This document shows positions 1-8,425 of a DNA stretch of 63,462 nucleotides, piece by piece. The stretch's first letter is position 1. Every line of letters begins with the position of its first letter. The stretch covers positions 1 to 63,462 of the forward strand of contig JAKVCO010000022.1 of the NCBI GenBank assembly GCA_022448245.1, read 5' to 3'. The notes under the pieces are model-generated. The model saw only the letters and a program-made list of their open reading frames with translations, was not told the origin of the DNA and did no database searches. Origin of the DNA: Paracoccaceae bacterium (lineage in GTDB: Bacteria > Pseudomonadota > Alphaproteobacteria > Rhodobacterales > Rhodobacteraceae). A program made the translations under genes and the position numbers.

Positions 1-34
1 AGATCAGACATGTTAACCGCTCGTTTTCCGAGCC

Positions 35-553
35 GTGAATCATGTCACCAGCCGGAAATCAATGGGTCCTGACCCTAAGCACCATGATGGCTCTCCCAAT
101 GCTTTCTCGGTGGGGCTTCTTTTAGGAGGCTCGGGCGTATTTAAAGGCCTTTTATGTGTTTTTGGAGCGCGAGTGGGCGTGACTTATACGGGCCAGTTTG
201 CCGAACAAACCGTTGTCGAGGCCGATCTAGCAGGAGAGTTGGTCGTTTTTCCAAATGATCCGGCAGCCGCAGCAGAATGGCTCGCAGAGGGCTTTGTAAC
301 GCCAATGCGGATCGATGAACAAACCGTTCTACAGAGTGTGCGCGGTGAGGGGCCAAACCTGACCCATAACTATGAAGTGGCTGATGAGTTCGCTGGAGTT
401 ACAGATTTTGGAAAGGCAAATGTCACCACGCAAAACTGTAGCACCGCACCGTTCACTGCTTACCTGCGCAATGGCGTCGTAATTGAGCACATCTACAAAC
501 GGGCAGACGGCACTGAAATGGGCTCAATTGTCGTGACGGCTGCGGATTGCTAG
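35..553 (+). CDS. Hypothetical protein, N-terminus uncertain
   Basis: I do not recognise this protein. The longest reading uses a GTG at 35 and gives 172 residues. The first 45 residues look unlike a mature protein and contain no clean signal peptide, while the part from about residue 46 onward reads like a compact secreted domain, with one internal cysteine near residue 136 and a cysteine as the last residue that could form a disulfide. The true start may lie inside the reading, or the N-terminus may be damaged. It converges on fabA, in the place where fabB often lies in related genomes. Confidence 0.45.
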   Translation: MNHVTSRKSMGPDPKHHDGSPNAFSVGLLLGGSGVFKGLLCVFGARVGVTYTGQFAEQTVVEADLAGELVVFPNDPAAAAEWLAEGFVTPMRIDEQTVLQSVRGEGPNLTHNYEVADEFAGVTDFGKANVTTQNCSTAPFTAYLRNGVVIEHIYKRADGTEMGSIVVTAADC

Positions 554-575
554 CCGCGGTGAAAAATGAGAAGGC

Positions 576-1085
576 CTAGCTCTCGCTGAGGGCGACCTTC
601 ATGTCTTTGACTTCGTAAATCACTTCGCCGTCGGCCTCGACGATGCCGTCTGCGACACCCATCGTCAGGCGGCGTGTCTGGATCGCCTTGGTGAAATCGA
701 TCTTGTAGGTCAGCATCTTGCGATCAGGTCGGACCATCCCCTTGAGCTTCACTTCGCCCACACCGAGCGCGTAGCCGCGACCCAGCCAGCCGCGCCAGCC
801 CAGGTTAAAGCCCGTCAGTTGCCACAGGCCATCGAGACCAAGGCAGCCCGGCATGATCGGGTTCCCGGGGAAGTGACAATCAAAGAACCAAAGGTCCGGT
901 TTGATGTCGAATTCTGCTAGAACATGGCCTTTTCCGTGGGCGCCGCCCTCGTCAGAGATCTCCGTGATGCGGTCCATCATGAGCATCGGCGGCTCAGGAA
1001 GTTGGGCGTTGCCGGGGCCGAAAAGCTCTCCGCGCGCGCATTTCAGCAAGTCGTCGCGGTCGAAAGATGAAGGATAATCGGCCAT
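576..1085 (-). CDS. fabA: 3-hydroxydecanoyl-ACP dehydratase FabA
   Basis: FabA dehydrates 3-hydroxyacyl-ACP and isomerises the trans-2 to the cis-3-decenoyl-ACP, the branch point to unsaturated fatty acids in the cytosolic type II pathway. The 169-residue length is usual. The catalytic pair is visible: His71 in [11 protein letters not shown] and Asp85 in LGLDGLWQL, equivalent to His70 and Asp84 of the E. coli enzyme. It is divergent from the Irr-type regulator, the usual alphaproteobacterial arrangement. The expected downstream partners fabB and fabI are not next to it here; the neighbouring gene points the other way. Confidence 0.95.
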   Translation of the reverse strand: MADYPSSFDRDDLLKCARGELFGPGNAQLPEPPMLMMDRITEISDEGGAHGKGHVLAEFDIKPDLWFFDCHFPGNPIMPGCLGLDGLWQLTGFNLGWRGWLGRGYALGVGEVKLKGMVRPDRKMLTYKIDFTKAIQTRRLTMGVADGIVEADGEVIYEVKDMKVALSES

Positions 1086-1179
1086 AGGAACCCCTGGATG
1101 CTTGTTTCCAGCCCCCTAGCATCGCGTGCGCGCCCGATGCAACAACACTGCGCCTGCGACCTCAGGTATCGCAAATAGA

Positions 1180-1209
1180 TTGAAAACCGTTCGCAAAGGC
1201 GCATATATG
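1180..1209 (+). promoter_or_regulatory. Likely sigma-70-type promoter of irr
   Basis: A TTGAAA at 1180-1185 and a TATATG at 1204-1209 are separated by 18 bases and sit just upstream of the irr start at 1224. This fits a housekeeping promoter, with a very short 5' leader. Assigned by eye only. Confidence 0.45.
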
Positions 1210-1223
1210 AACGCAGCAAGGCG

Positions 1224-1655
1224 ATGAGTATGACAATCACGAGCCAAACATCTACTGAGCGCGGGATCCAATGGCTTGGCCAAGGGGGGCTGCGCCCCAC
1301 CCGTCAGCGCGTGGCGTTGGCGTCGTTGCTTGTGGGCGATGGTCAGGATCGTCATGTCACCGCAGAGAGCCTTTATGACGCGTCTCGCAAGTCGGGCGAG
1401 AAGGTTTCCCTTGCCACGGTCTACAACACGCTGCGCGCGTTTTGCGATGCAGGCCTGATGCGTGAGATCACGGTGGATGGCTCCAAGAGCTACTTTGACA
1501 CCAACATGTCAGACCACCCGCATTTCTATTGGGAAGACAGCAACTCCCTCAGCGATGCTCCGGCTGAAGACCTTGAGATCCGCCGTTTGCCTGATGCGCC
1601 CGAGGGCGCTGAGATTTCCAAGGTAGACGTCGTTATCCGTCTGCGCCGGACCTAA
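1224..1655 (+). CDS. irr: Fur-family regulator, Irr type
   Basis: This is a 143-residue Fur-superfamily repressor. The winged-helix part carries LRPTRQRVALA near residues 23-33 and the recognition segment SLATVYNTLRAF at 62-73. In alphaproteobacteria Irr senses haem status and represses or activates iron genes. The region that is a His-rich haem motif in rhizobial Irr reads DHPHFYW at residues 97-103, so it keeps two histidines but not a three-histidine run. The gene is divergent from fabA. The start is either ATG 1224 or ATG 1230. Confidence 0.88.
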   Translation: MSMTITSQTSTERGIQWLGQGGLRPTRQRVALASLLVGDGQDRHVTAESLYDASRKSGEKVSLATVYNTLRAFCDAGLMREITVDGSKSYFDTNMSDHPHFYWEDSNSLSDAPAEDLEIRRLPDAPEGAEISKVDVVIRLRRT

Positions 1656-1662
1656 AACTTCC

Positions 1663-2526
1663 TCAGAACCACTGTCCTGGCTCCATGAGGCCAAGGTCCA
1701 TGAGCTGTTTGGAATGCCATTCGAACTTCACTGAGTTGTGCCAGCGGAAGCTCGTGATGTCATAGGTCGACCCCGGGTTCCGTTTGAGCGCCTTGGCGGT
1801 ACGGAAGGAACAGATCGCAGCGGTCACCGAATGGTGCCACGGGCAGGCGTAGGTGTTATACTCGGGCTCGTTGAAGGTGTTATCGGCTTGAAGCACCAAG
1901 CCAGGCTTGGCCTTAAACAAAGCGACACGGTCGATCTTGCGACGCCCTTGAGGAATGTGTTCCTCCATCCGCCAGCGCAGGCCGCCATAGAAATCCATCT
2001 GTCGATCAAGGGCGTTGTTGTAGGCGTCCTTTCGGGACAGCGCATAGTAGCCGGACCGATCCATGTGCGCGTCCGCCATCGAAACCGCGCTGGGGTGGGC
2101 CCCAAGATCATTGGCGTAGAGATCCACAACGTAGGTGAGGATCGTGTCGCGGCGTTCTTCCGCGGTGAAGGCGATCATCTCACCTACGCCGCGCGTTTCT
2201 GAGAAGGGGAAGAACAGGAATTCGGCGTTAAAGCAGTAGTAGAACCAGGTGCCGGGGGCGGCGGCGATACATGCGTTGATGATGTCCGTGGCTTCATCAT
2301 CAAGGGCCGCATTCCAGGTAACGCGGGCAATGCGGGTAGTGATTTCTTCGGGCAAGACGATGTCGTCGCTCAAAAACGCCACGATGGATTTGAAGCCTGA
2401 GCCCAAATGATGGCGTAGCGTGGCTTCGACCTCGGTGTCATCTTCCATGAAGATCAGCGCGACCGGGCCCTTGCCCAGGACGGACTTGGCATTGCGCAAG
2501 AGGTCGGCTGCGTCGGCGAAGGTCAT
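1663..2526 (-). CDS. Conserved hypothetical protein, 287 aa
   Basis: I do not recognise a catalytic family with confidence. The protein is soluble, without signal peptide or membrane segment, rich in Trp, Tyr and His, and has a first third that alternates beta and alpha in a way compatible with a nucleotide-binding fold (VALIFMEDD near residues 22-30). A distant glycosyltransferase-2-like identity is possible but no clear DxD sugar-nucleotide motif is secure. It ends 8 bases after irr and faces it, and is divergent from miaB, with about 90 bases between the starts. Confidence 0.7.
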   Translation of the reverse strand: MTFADAADLLRNAKSVLGKGPVALIFMEDDTEVEATLRHHLGSGFKSIVAFLSDDIVLPEEITTRIARVTWNAALDDEATDIINACIAAAPGTWFYYCFNAEFLFFPFSETRGVGEMIAFTAEERRDTILTYVVDLYANDLGAHPSAVSMADAHMDRSGYYALSRKDAYNNALDRQMDFYGGLRWRMEEHIPQGRRKIDRVALFKAKPGLVLQADNTFNEPEYNTYACPWHHSVTAAICSFRTAKALKRNPGSTYDITSFRWHNSVKFEWHSKQLMDLGLMEPGQWF

Positions 2527-2615
2527 GGCTCTTTTTGCCGCCAGCAGACGTCACATTGCAAGCCCCGCGCGGCGCCTATATCAAGCAGGATCACCGCATC
2601 CCGAGGGCCTGTTTC

Positions 2616-3929
2616 ATGACCGACGCCAAAAAGCTCTTCATCAAGACATATGGCTGCCAGATGAACGTCTATGACAGCGAACGCATGGCCGAGACGCTCG
2701 AAGGCTACGAGCAGACCGATCGTCCTGAAGATGCGGACATGATCCTGCTGAACACGTGCCACATCCGCGAAAAGGCGGCCGAGAAGGTCTATTCAGAGCT
2801 TGGGCGCTACAAGAACCTAAAGTCAGAGAAACCGGATCTGAAAATCGGTGTGGCAGGTTGCGTGGCCCAGGCCGAGGGCGAAGAGATCATGAAGCGGCAG
2901 CCGCTCGTGGACCTCGTCGTTGGCCCGCAGGCCTATCACCGCTTGCCTGATCTGGTGAAACGGACGTCCAACGGCGCGAAGGCGCTCGACACCGATTTCC
3001 CGGAAGAAGACAAGTTCACGCGCATGAAAGGCCGCCCAAAGGCGCGCCGCGCGCCCGCGGCGTTCCTGACCGTCCAAGAAGGCTGCGACAAGTTCTGTGC
3101 CTTTTGCGTGGTGCCCTATACGCGCGGGGCGGAAGTCTCGCGCCCGTCGAGCCAAGTGATCCGCGAGGCGCAGGACCTCGTGGAGCGGGGCGTGCGCGAA
3201 GTGACGCTGCTCGGCCAGAACGTGAACGCGTATAACGGCCACGATACGGGCCTCGCAGGGCTGATCTGGGACTTGGCCGAGATCGACGGACTTGAGCGGA
3301 TACGTTTCACCACGTCCCATCCCAATGACATGGACGATGCGCTGATCGCGGCCCACGGCGAATGTTCCAAGCTGATGCCTTATCTCCATTTGCCTGTACA
3401 GTCCGGCTCTGACCGGATCCTGAAGGCGATGAACCGCAAACACACCGCCGAAAGCTACATCCGCCTGATCGAGCGTTTGCGCGATGCGCGGCCTGATCTC
3501 ATGCTGTCGGGTGACTTCATCGTGGGCTTCCCCGGTGAGACGGAACAGGATTTTGAAGACACCCTCTCGCTCGTGCGCGAGGTCCGCTACGGCTCGGCGT
3601 ATTCTTTCAAATACTCCGCGCGCCCGGGTACGCCTGCGGCCGAGAAAGACGACATCGACGGCGCCGAAGCCACCGAGCGCCTGCGCAAGCTGCAAGCCTT
3701 GTTGACCGAGCAGCAGCGCGCCGCACAGGACGCGCAGGTTGGCAATGAAGTCTCGGTCCTTTTCGAGAAAGAGGGGCGGCAGGAAGGGCAGATGGTGGGC
3801 AAATCCGACTACCTGCACGCCGTGCATGTCGCCCATGAAGACGCGCGGATTGGGCAGATCGCCAAGGTCAAAATCGTGGAGAGCGGGACGAACTCCCTGA
3901 AGGGCGAATTCCTGCGCGAGATCGCCTAA
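2616..3929 (+). CDS. miaB: tRNA-2-methylthio-N6-dimethylallyladenosine synthase MiaB
   Basis: MiaB is a radical-SAM methylthiotransferase that converts i6A37 to ms2i6A37 in tRNAs reading UNN codons. Three parts are visible in 437 residues: the N-terminal UPF0004 domain with YGCQMN and further cysteines, the radical-SAM core with the cluster motif [16 protein letters not shown], and a C-terminal TRAM domain ending near the stop. I chose ATG 2616 because the family begins just before the KTYGCQMN segment; the open frame extends upstream to 2535 but that part is not family-like. Confidence 0.95.
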   Translation: MTDAKKLFIKTYGCQMNVYDSERMAETLEGYEQTDRPEDADMILLNTCHIREKAAEKVYSELGRYKNLKSEKPDLKIGVAGCVAQAEGEEIMKRQPLVDLVVGPQAYHRLPDLVKRTSNGAKALDTDFPEEDKFTRMKGRPKARRAPAAFLTVQEGCDKFCAFCVVPYTRGAEVSRPSSQVIREAQDLVERGVREVTLLGQNVNAYNGHDTGLAGLIWDLAEIDGLERIRFTTSHPNDMDDALIAAHGECSKLMPYLHLPVQSGSDRILKAMNRKHTAESYIRLIERLRDARPDLMLSGDFIVGFPGETEQDFEDTLSLVREVRYGSAYSFKYSARPGTPAAEKDDIDGAEATERLRKLQALLTEQQRAAQDAQVGNEVSVLFEKEGRQEGQMVGKSDYLHAVHVAHEDARIGQIAKVKIVESGTNSLKGEFLREIA

Positions 3930-4149
3930 CCCACGCAGCTCACAGAGCATTTTGTCTAGATGTTGTGGGCCTGTTTGCAGGCACGCCCCAGAGCGCTGTG
4001 CGCGCTTGGCAAGAGACCCACGACATATGGGCAAAGCGCTTTCACATTTCTGCCATATTTGTTAGGGTGAAGCAGATAATGTGGGTAGTCGTTGACCTTA
4101 TACAACAAAGCGGCACCCCTCGGGCGGTCTATGGCAGAGGAAGTTAAGC

Positions 4150-4740
4150 GTGGCGCAGTCATTGATGAAGGCAGGACTACAGGCATTGGAAGGGGCCATT
4201 GTCGCGCTCTCCCTTGCAGCAACAGGTGCGCAGGCGCACCACACGATGGGCGAAGCTTTCGCGCACCAGCACAATGATCAAAAGCGGGTCATTACCGGTG
4301 AGCGCTACACGCCCACCATCTGGGTCGATCCGGATGGTTGCGAGCATTGGGTGATGGATGATGGCTGGGAGGGGTTCATGTCCCTCAAGGTTGACCGCAA
4401 CGGTCTGCCGACCTGCCGCAAGAGCTCGATCTGTGCGACGATCCCGGGCCGTGCGTTCGAGCCGCATGGCGTGTGGATGTCCCACAAGGCCAAGCAGCAG
4501 GTGATGGACTTCTTCGCCGGGGATGAATCCGCCGCCTACAAGGTGATCGGGCACACCGACATCTCCGGCAATGACCGCAACAACGTTCGCCTGTCCAAGG
4601 GCCGGGCAAACATGGTTGCTACGCTGGGCCAAAAGTCCGGCGCCCGCATCGTAGGTGTCGACGGTCATGGCGGCCGCCATCCTAAGGTGAACGGTCATAG
4701 CCATGAGAACAGCCGTATCGAAGTCTATTGCCTGCGCTAA
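4150..4740 (+). CDS. Exported OmpA-like protein with N-terminal Cys domain
   Basis: A 196-residue protein probably anchored to peptidoglycan in the periplasm. Residues 10-29 form a hydrophobic export segment. A short domain follows at 58-89 with WVDPDGCEHW, a DDGWEG turn and Cys64/Cys89, which could form a disulfide. From about residue 105 the sequence is OmpA/MotB-like, with GHTD at 134-137 followed by the N-x-x-LS-x-x-RA signature. The short domain recurs in the next gene, 16 bases downstream. Translation probably starts at GTG 4150; ATG 4165 is an alternative. Confidence 0.75.
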   Translation: MAQSLMKAGLQALEGAIVALSLAATGAQAHHTMGEAFAHQHNDQKRVITGERYTPTIWVDPDGCEHWVMDDGWEGFMSLKVDRNGLPTCRKSSICATIPGRAFEPHGVWMSHKAKQQVMDFFAGDESAAYKVIGHTDISGNDRNNVRLSKGRANMVATLGQKSGARIVGVDGHGGRHPKVNGHSHENSRIEVYCLR

Positions 4741-4756
4741 GAGAGGACAGGGGGAA

Positions 4757-5101
4757 ATGGAAACTGCACTCAAAGCAACCGCCGCCGTGGCATGTCTCGC
4801 TCTGTTGAGTGCATGTGACGGAGCGATCGCTGGCGGGGGCCTCGGCGCTTTTGCCGACGCCCGCACAGATGACAAAACTCTGGACCGGGGCCGCGACTCC
4901 AAGGATCTGAGCCAACTTGTGGCCGGGATCTGGGTCGATCCGAACGGCTGCGAGCACTGGATCATCGACGATGGGGTGGAGGGATACCTCTCCCAGCGAG
5001 TTGATCCCTACGGTAAGCCCATTTGCGGCGGACACGGCGCGGAAACGATCGCGTCTGGCCCCTTCAAAGCCGGTACCGACGTGCCGGACTTGTCCAACTA
5101 G
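4757..5101 (+). CDS. Putative lipoprotein sharing the WVDP-Cys domain
   Basis: A 114-residue predicted lipoprotein. The signal peptide ends in the lipobox LLSAC, making Cys20 the lipidated residue. After a polar linker, residues 59-90 repeat the domain of the preceding gene: WVDPNGCEHW, DDGVEGY and a closing Cys90, with Cys65 and Cys90 the likely disulfide pair. The start ATG 4757 has GAGGACAGGGGG just upstream. It appears co-transcribed with the OmpA-like gene and is followed by a strong terminator. Function unknown; the shared domain suggests that the two proteins act at the same envelope site. Confidence 0.72.
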   Translation: METALKATAAVACLALLSACDGAIAGGGLGAFADARTDDKTLDRGRDSKDLSQLVAGIWVDPNGCEHWIIDDGVEGYLSQRVDPYGKPICGGHGAETIASGPFKAGTDVPDLSN

Positions 5102-5125
5102 GATTGACCAACTGCCTGAAATTCC

Positions 5126-5158
5126 AGCGCCGCGCAGGTCTTCTGCGCGGCGCTTTTT
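5126..5158 (+). terminator. Rho-independent terminator
   Basis: AGCGCCGCGCAG at 5126-5137 pairs perfectly over 12 bases with CTGCGCGGCGCT at 5143-5154 across a five-base loop, followed by a run of T. It closes the OmpA-like/lipoprotein unit. Confidence 0.88.
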
Positions 5159-5256
5159 CGTTGTCGCAAAGCCTTTGCTTGCGGCTCGCTTTGCACCTTG
5201 GCAGGGTGGGCTAAATACCTAAGGAGAAAACGCCAGATATGAGAACGGTGACCTGA

Positions 5257-6279
5257 TTGGCCTTCACCCCCGACAGCCCCGTATTGCCCGCCGCCGAAAC
5301 CATCGGCGAGACGCTTCTGGAGTTTCCAGACAACTTCCTGCTGATTGATCTTTGCGGAGAGTATGACCGCAACCTGACCGATCTTGAGAACAAGCTGGGG
5401 CTACAGATCGTGCGCCGCGGCAACCAACTGGTCCTTTTGGGCGAAGAGGCGACGCGTCAAGCCGCCGCCGAAGTGCTCGAAGCGCTCTATGCACGGCTCG
5501 AACAGGGCCGGGACGTGGAGCCTGCGGACATCGATCGGGAGCTGCGCATGGGCGGATCTGAGGCGGATACAGGAACGCGCGCTGGCGATCAGATGGAACT
5601 GCTGAAGACGGATCGGGTGGAGATCAAGACCCGCAAGAAGCTCGTAGAGCCGCGCACAGAGGCGCAAAAGGCGTATGTGAAGAGCCTCTTCGATAAGGAG
5701 CTCGCCTTCGGGATCGGGCCGGCTGGTACCGGTAAGACATATCTGGCCGTGGCTGTGGGTGTGAACATGTTCATCCAGGGCCACGTTGATCGCATCATCC
5801 TGTCGCGCCCTGCTGTTGAGGCGGGGGAGAAGCTCGGCTTTCTGCCCGGTACACAGGACGAGAAAGTCGATCCCTACATGCAGCCGCTCTACGACGCGCT
5901 GAACGACTTCTTGCCCGCCAAGCAGGTGGCCAAGCTCCGCGAAGAGAAGAAGATCGAGATTGCGCCTTTGGCCTTCATGCGCGGGCGCACGCTGTCGCGC
6001 GCCTTTGTGGTGCTTGATGAGGCGCAGAACGCGACCTCGATGCAGATGAAGATGTTCCTGACGCGCTTGGGCGAGGGGAGCCGTATGGTCATCACCGGTG
6101 ACCGGTCACAGGTGGACCTGCCGCGCGGTGTCATGAGCGGCCTGCGGGACGCCGAGAGGTTGCTGAAAGACATTCCCAAGATCAGCTTCAATTACTTCAC
6201 GTCGAAGGACGTGGTGCGGCATCCGCTGGTGGCGGCAATCATCGAGGCCTACGACGCGGACGACCCAGAAAAGTGCTAA
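5257..6279 (+). CDS. phoH: PhoH-family ATPase
   Basis: PhoH-like (YbeZ-type) P-loop ATPase of 340 residues, a cytosolic protein linked to RNA metabolism and usually encoded next to ybeY. The Walker A motif GPAGTGKT is at residues 154-161 and Walker B VVLDEAQ at 251-257. The N-terminal 110 residues carry the KH-like segment seen in this family. The start is unclear: the frame opens at a TTG at 5257, while a ribosome-binding AAGGAG (5221) precedes ATG 5239, whose frame is closed by a TGA at 5254 directly before that TTG. ybeY is displaced 1.6 kb downstream. Confidence 0.92.
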   Translation: MAFTPDSPVLPAAETIGETLLEFPDNFLLIDLCGEYDRNLTDLENKLGLQIVRRGNQLVLLGEEATRQAAAEVLEALYARLEQGRDVEPADIDRELRMGGSEADTGTRAGDQMELLKTDRVEIKTRKKLVEPRTEAQKAYVKSLFDKELAFGIGPAGTGKTYLAVAVGVNMFIQGHVDRIILSRPAVEAGEKLGFLPGTQDEKVDPYMQPLYDALNDFLPAKQVAKLREEKKIEIAPLAFMRGRTLSRAFVVLDEAQNATSMQMKMFLTRLGEGSRMVITGDRSQVDLPRGVMSGLRDAERLLKDIPKISFNYFTSKDVVRHPLVAAIIEAYDADDPEKC

Positions 6280-6426
6280 GCGCCTTAGCTGTGCGTGATG
6301 TCAAAAAATCATGTGTTCGCAATTTTGGGGCGGGAGCTCTTCGTGCGCCGAAAACTAACTATCGTTATTTCTTAGCACCTTAGGTGGCGGTCGCTAGATT
6401 AGCGGCTGGCGCCCTCGAGTTTCCAG

Positions 6427-6470
6427 CTTGTGTCAACAAAGACTCTAGTTTACACCTTGTGTCAACAAAG
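6427..6470. repeat. 15-bp direct repeat upstream of the TauD-like gene
   Basis: CTTGTGTCAACAAAG occurs at 6427-6441 and again at 6456-6470, 29 bases apart start to start. The second copy runs into CTTGAC, so GTCAA and TTGAC form an inverted repeat around six bases at 6461-6476. It lies 24 bases before the next start codon and could be an operator. The rest of the 214-base gap after phoH shows nothing else that I can name. Confidence 0.45.
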
Positions 6471-6493
6471 CTTGACGATAGCCGGGGCTAAGG

Positions 6494-7273
6494 GTGCTCG
6501 TATCAGCTGAATTTCACATCCCTGAGGTTGAGCTTGTTGCCAACCATATTGCAGGAGCGACCTACACACATGGCGCGGCTTTTGTCCGGGGCGCCCATCT
6601 TGATGACGCCGCCTTCCTGGCCCTTTTGGCACAGATGGGGGCGGTCATGTCGGCCTCAGAAGACAACTCGATCCCCGACCATCCAAAGTTAGACGTAGTG
6701 ACGAATGGCGACGGTTTCACCGCGGGCTCGGCGCATTGGCAATCCCCTGCCTCCTATCAGGCACGCCCGCCAGTCTTCACGGCCTTTCGGTCAGTTGAGG
6801 TGCCACGGGCCGGTGGACCCATGCAAATCATCGATACGCGCCCGCTCTGGGACATGCTCACACCTTCTGTGAAGGCAGGGCTGGCGGGCATCCGCGTCCT
6901 GCACAGCAAGTCCAAGCTTGAACCGCTCGAAGAGGCCGAACACGTGGCGCTGCACCCGCTTGTGCGGCGCCAGCCGGAAACCGGGCGCGTCGGGTTCTTC
7001 CAGACCAACCCGGAACGCATAGTCGCGGCGGTACATCAGGACGGCTCCGAGGCGATTGATGAGGTCCACGCGATCTACCGAAGGGTCGCTCGCTTGCCCG
7101 CAATGATCCACAACTGGCAGGTCGGTGATCTGCTTTTTTGCGACGCGCGCGTGACGCTGCACCGTCACGACGACAGCCACCTTGTCGGCAGGCGCGTCCT
7201 CCATCGCGGCATGGTGCGGGGGGAAGAGCCGCACGCAGTTGATCCCAAGGACTTCGCACTCGCGATAGAGTGA
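6494..7273 (+). CDS. TauD/TfdA-type dioxygenase homologue, altered iron site
   Basis: A 259-residue homologue of Fe(II)/2-oxoglutarate dioxygenases of the TauD/TfdA family. Recognisable segments are the turn after the first iron ligand (residues 81-100), PRAGGPMQIIDTRPLWDML at 104-122, NWQVGDLLFCDARVTLHR at 207-224 and the distal LHR with His237. The proximal HxD motif reads H81-W82-Q83, so the usual aspartate ligand is replaced by glutamine. It starts at GTG 6494. It sits with a broken acetyltransferase gene between phoH and ybeY and looks like an insertion into that conserved run. Substrate unknown. Confidence 0.72.
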   Translation: MLVSAEFHIPEVELVANHIAGATYTHGAAFVRGAHLDDAAFLALLAQMGAVMSASEDNSIPDHPKLDVVTNGDGFTAGSAHWQSPASYQARPPVFTAFRSVEVPRAGGPMQIIDTRPLWDMLTPSVKAGLAGIRVLHSKSKLEPLEEAEHVALHPLVRRQPETGRVGFFQTNPERIVAAVHQDGSEAIDEVHAIYRRVARLPAMIHNWQVGDLLFCDARVTLHRHDDSHLVGRRVLHRGMVRGEEPHAVDPKDFALAIE

Positions 7274-7407
7274 CCTGTGCTGATCGCAGATTCCCGGCTA
7301 AGGAGGCGGCGTTCGGTCGGGGTAGCTTCCCGAGACGCGCATCGCTTCTCAGCATGCCACACCGCCTGTCGCAGGCGGTTCCCAAGACCTGAGCGCACAT
7401 CACGACA

Positions 7408-7884
7408 ATGAACAACGATATTTGGGCCACCCGGCCTGAAACTGCAGCTGATGAAGCTGCACTCTCAACACCTATCCTGGGCTGTGGGCTCTTCTCTGAA
7501 GAGGAAGCGGGGGGCTTTCTGTCCATGCTTCCAGATCAACTCACGGATGACGGGCACCTTTGGTGGGTCGCCGAACAAGACGGCGTCCGCGGTGCGGCCT
7601 ATGCCACCCGCGATGGGATGAGCGAAGAGGTTTGGAACCTCTGGTTCATTGGCTTTGACGCATCTGCCTAAGGGCAGGGGGGCGGCACGGCCCTGATGGA
7701 CCTTGTCGAGGCCGACATCAGCTCTGCTGGTGGACGGATCCTCATCATCGAGACGGCCTCTAGTATGGACGCCACACAGCGCTTCCACAGTGCGCTGGGA
7801 TACCTCGAGCAAGGACGCATCGCTGAATATTTCGCCCCCGGCGAAGCGAAGGTGATCTTTGCCCGCCCCGTAAGGTTACCCTGA
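7408..7884 (+). pseudogene. GNAT N-acetyltransferase, interrupted by one stop codon
   Basis: Reading straight through gives a complete GNAT-like protein of about 158 codons, but a TAA at 7669-7671 splits it. Both halves are in the same frame. The stop falls immediately before GQGGGTAL, i.e. in the first position of the family's (R/Q)xxGx(G/A) acetyl-CoA-binding motif, where a basic or polar residue is expected; a single base change from AAA, CAA or GAA would explain it. The downstream half keeps the typical C-terminal beta strand with LGYLEQGR. No other damage is visible, so the loss looks recent. Confidence 0.82.
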
Positions 7885-7922
7885 CTTGACGGCGCGCGCG
7901 GGGCGGTGCATCGCCACGCGCG

Positions 7923-8393
7923 ATGATCGATGTGATCCTAGAAGATCCCCGCTGGCGCCAGCTGGAGGATTTGGCGAGCCCCGCAGTCGCCACCGTTTTC
8001 GCGCGACTGGGCGTGACCGGTGATGTTACGCTTTTGGGCTGCGATGACGCGCGGATTGCGGCGCTCAACACCGAGTTCCGCGATAAGCTTGCGCCGACCA
8101 ATGTGCTGTCATGGCCATCAGAGGAACGCGGCGCTTTGGACGAAGGCGGCCAGCCGCTTGCGCCAACGGAAGAAGAACTGGGCGATATCGCGATCTCTTT
8201 TGATACCTGCGCGCGCGAAGCGGCGGAGCAGGGCAAGTCATTTGAGGACCATGTCACCCATCTGATCGTGCACGGAACGCTCCATTTATTGGGCTATGAC
8301 CACGAAACCGAGCGTGATGCCGCCCTTATGGAGGCGCTGGAAGTCGAAATTCTTGGCAATCTGGGTCTAGGTGACCCATATTTGTCCCAATAG
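7923..8393 (+). CDS. ybeY: Endoribonuclease YbeY
   Basis: YbeY is a zinc-dependent single-strand endoribonuclease used in 16S rRNA 3' maturation and ribosome quality control. The 156-residue protein ends with the metal motif HGTLHLLGYDH, with zinc ligands His117, His121 and His127. It is the first gene of a tight run ybeY-corC-lnt. Its usual upstream partner phoH is separated by the TauD-like gene and the GNAT pseudogene. Confidence 0.93.
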   Translation: MIDVILEDPRWRQLEDLASPAVATVFARLGVTGDVTLLGCDDARIAALNTEFRDKLAPTNVLSWPSEERGALDEGGQPLAPTEEELGDIAISFDTCAREAAEQGKSFEDHVTHLIVHGTLHLLGYDHETERDAALMEALEVEILGNLGLGDPYLSQ

Positions 8394-8425
8394 CGGCATG
8401 GGCCGCGCCCTAGGGCTAGGAGACA

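Noticed and set aside
2823..4034. 403-codon open frame opposite miaB
   Set aside because: Antisense shadow of the radical-SAM gene.
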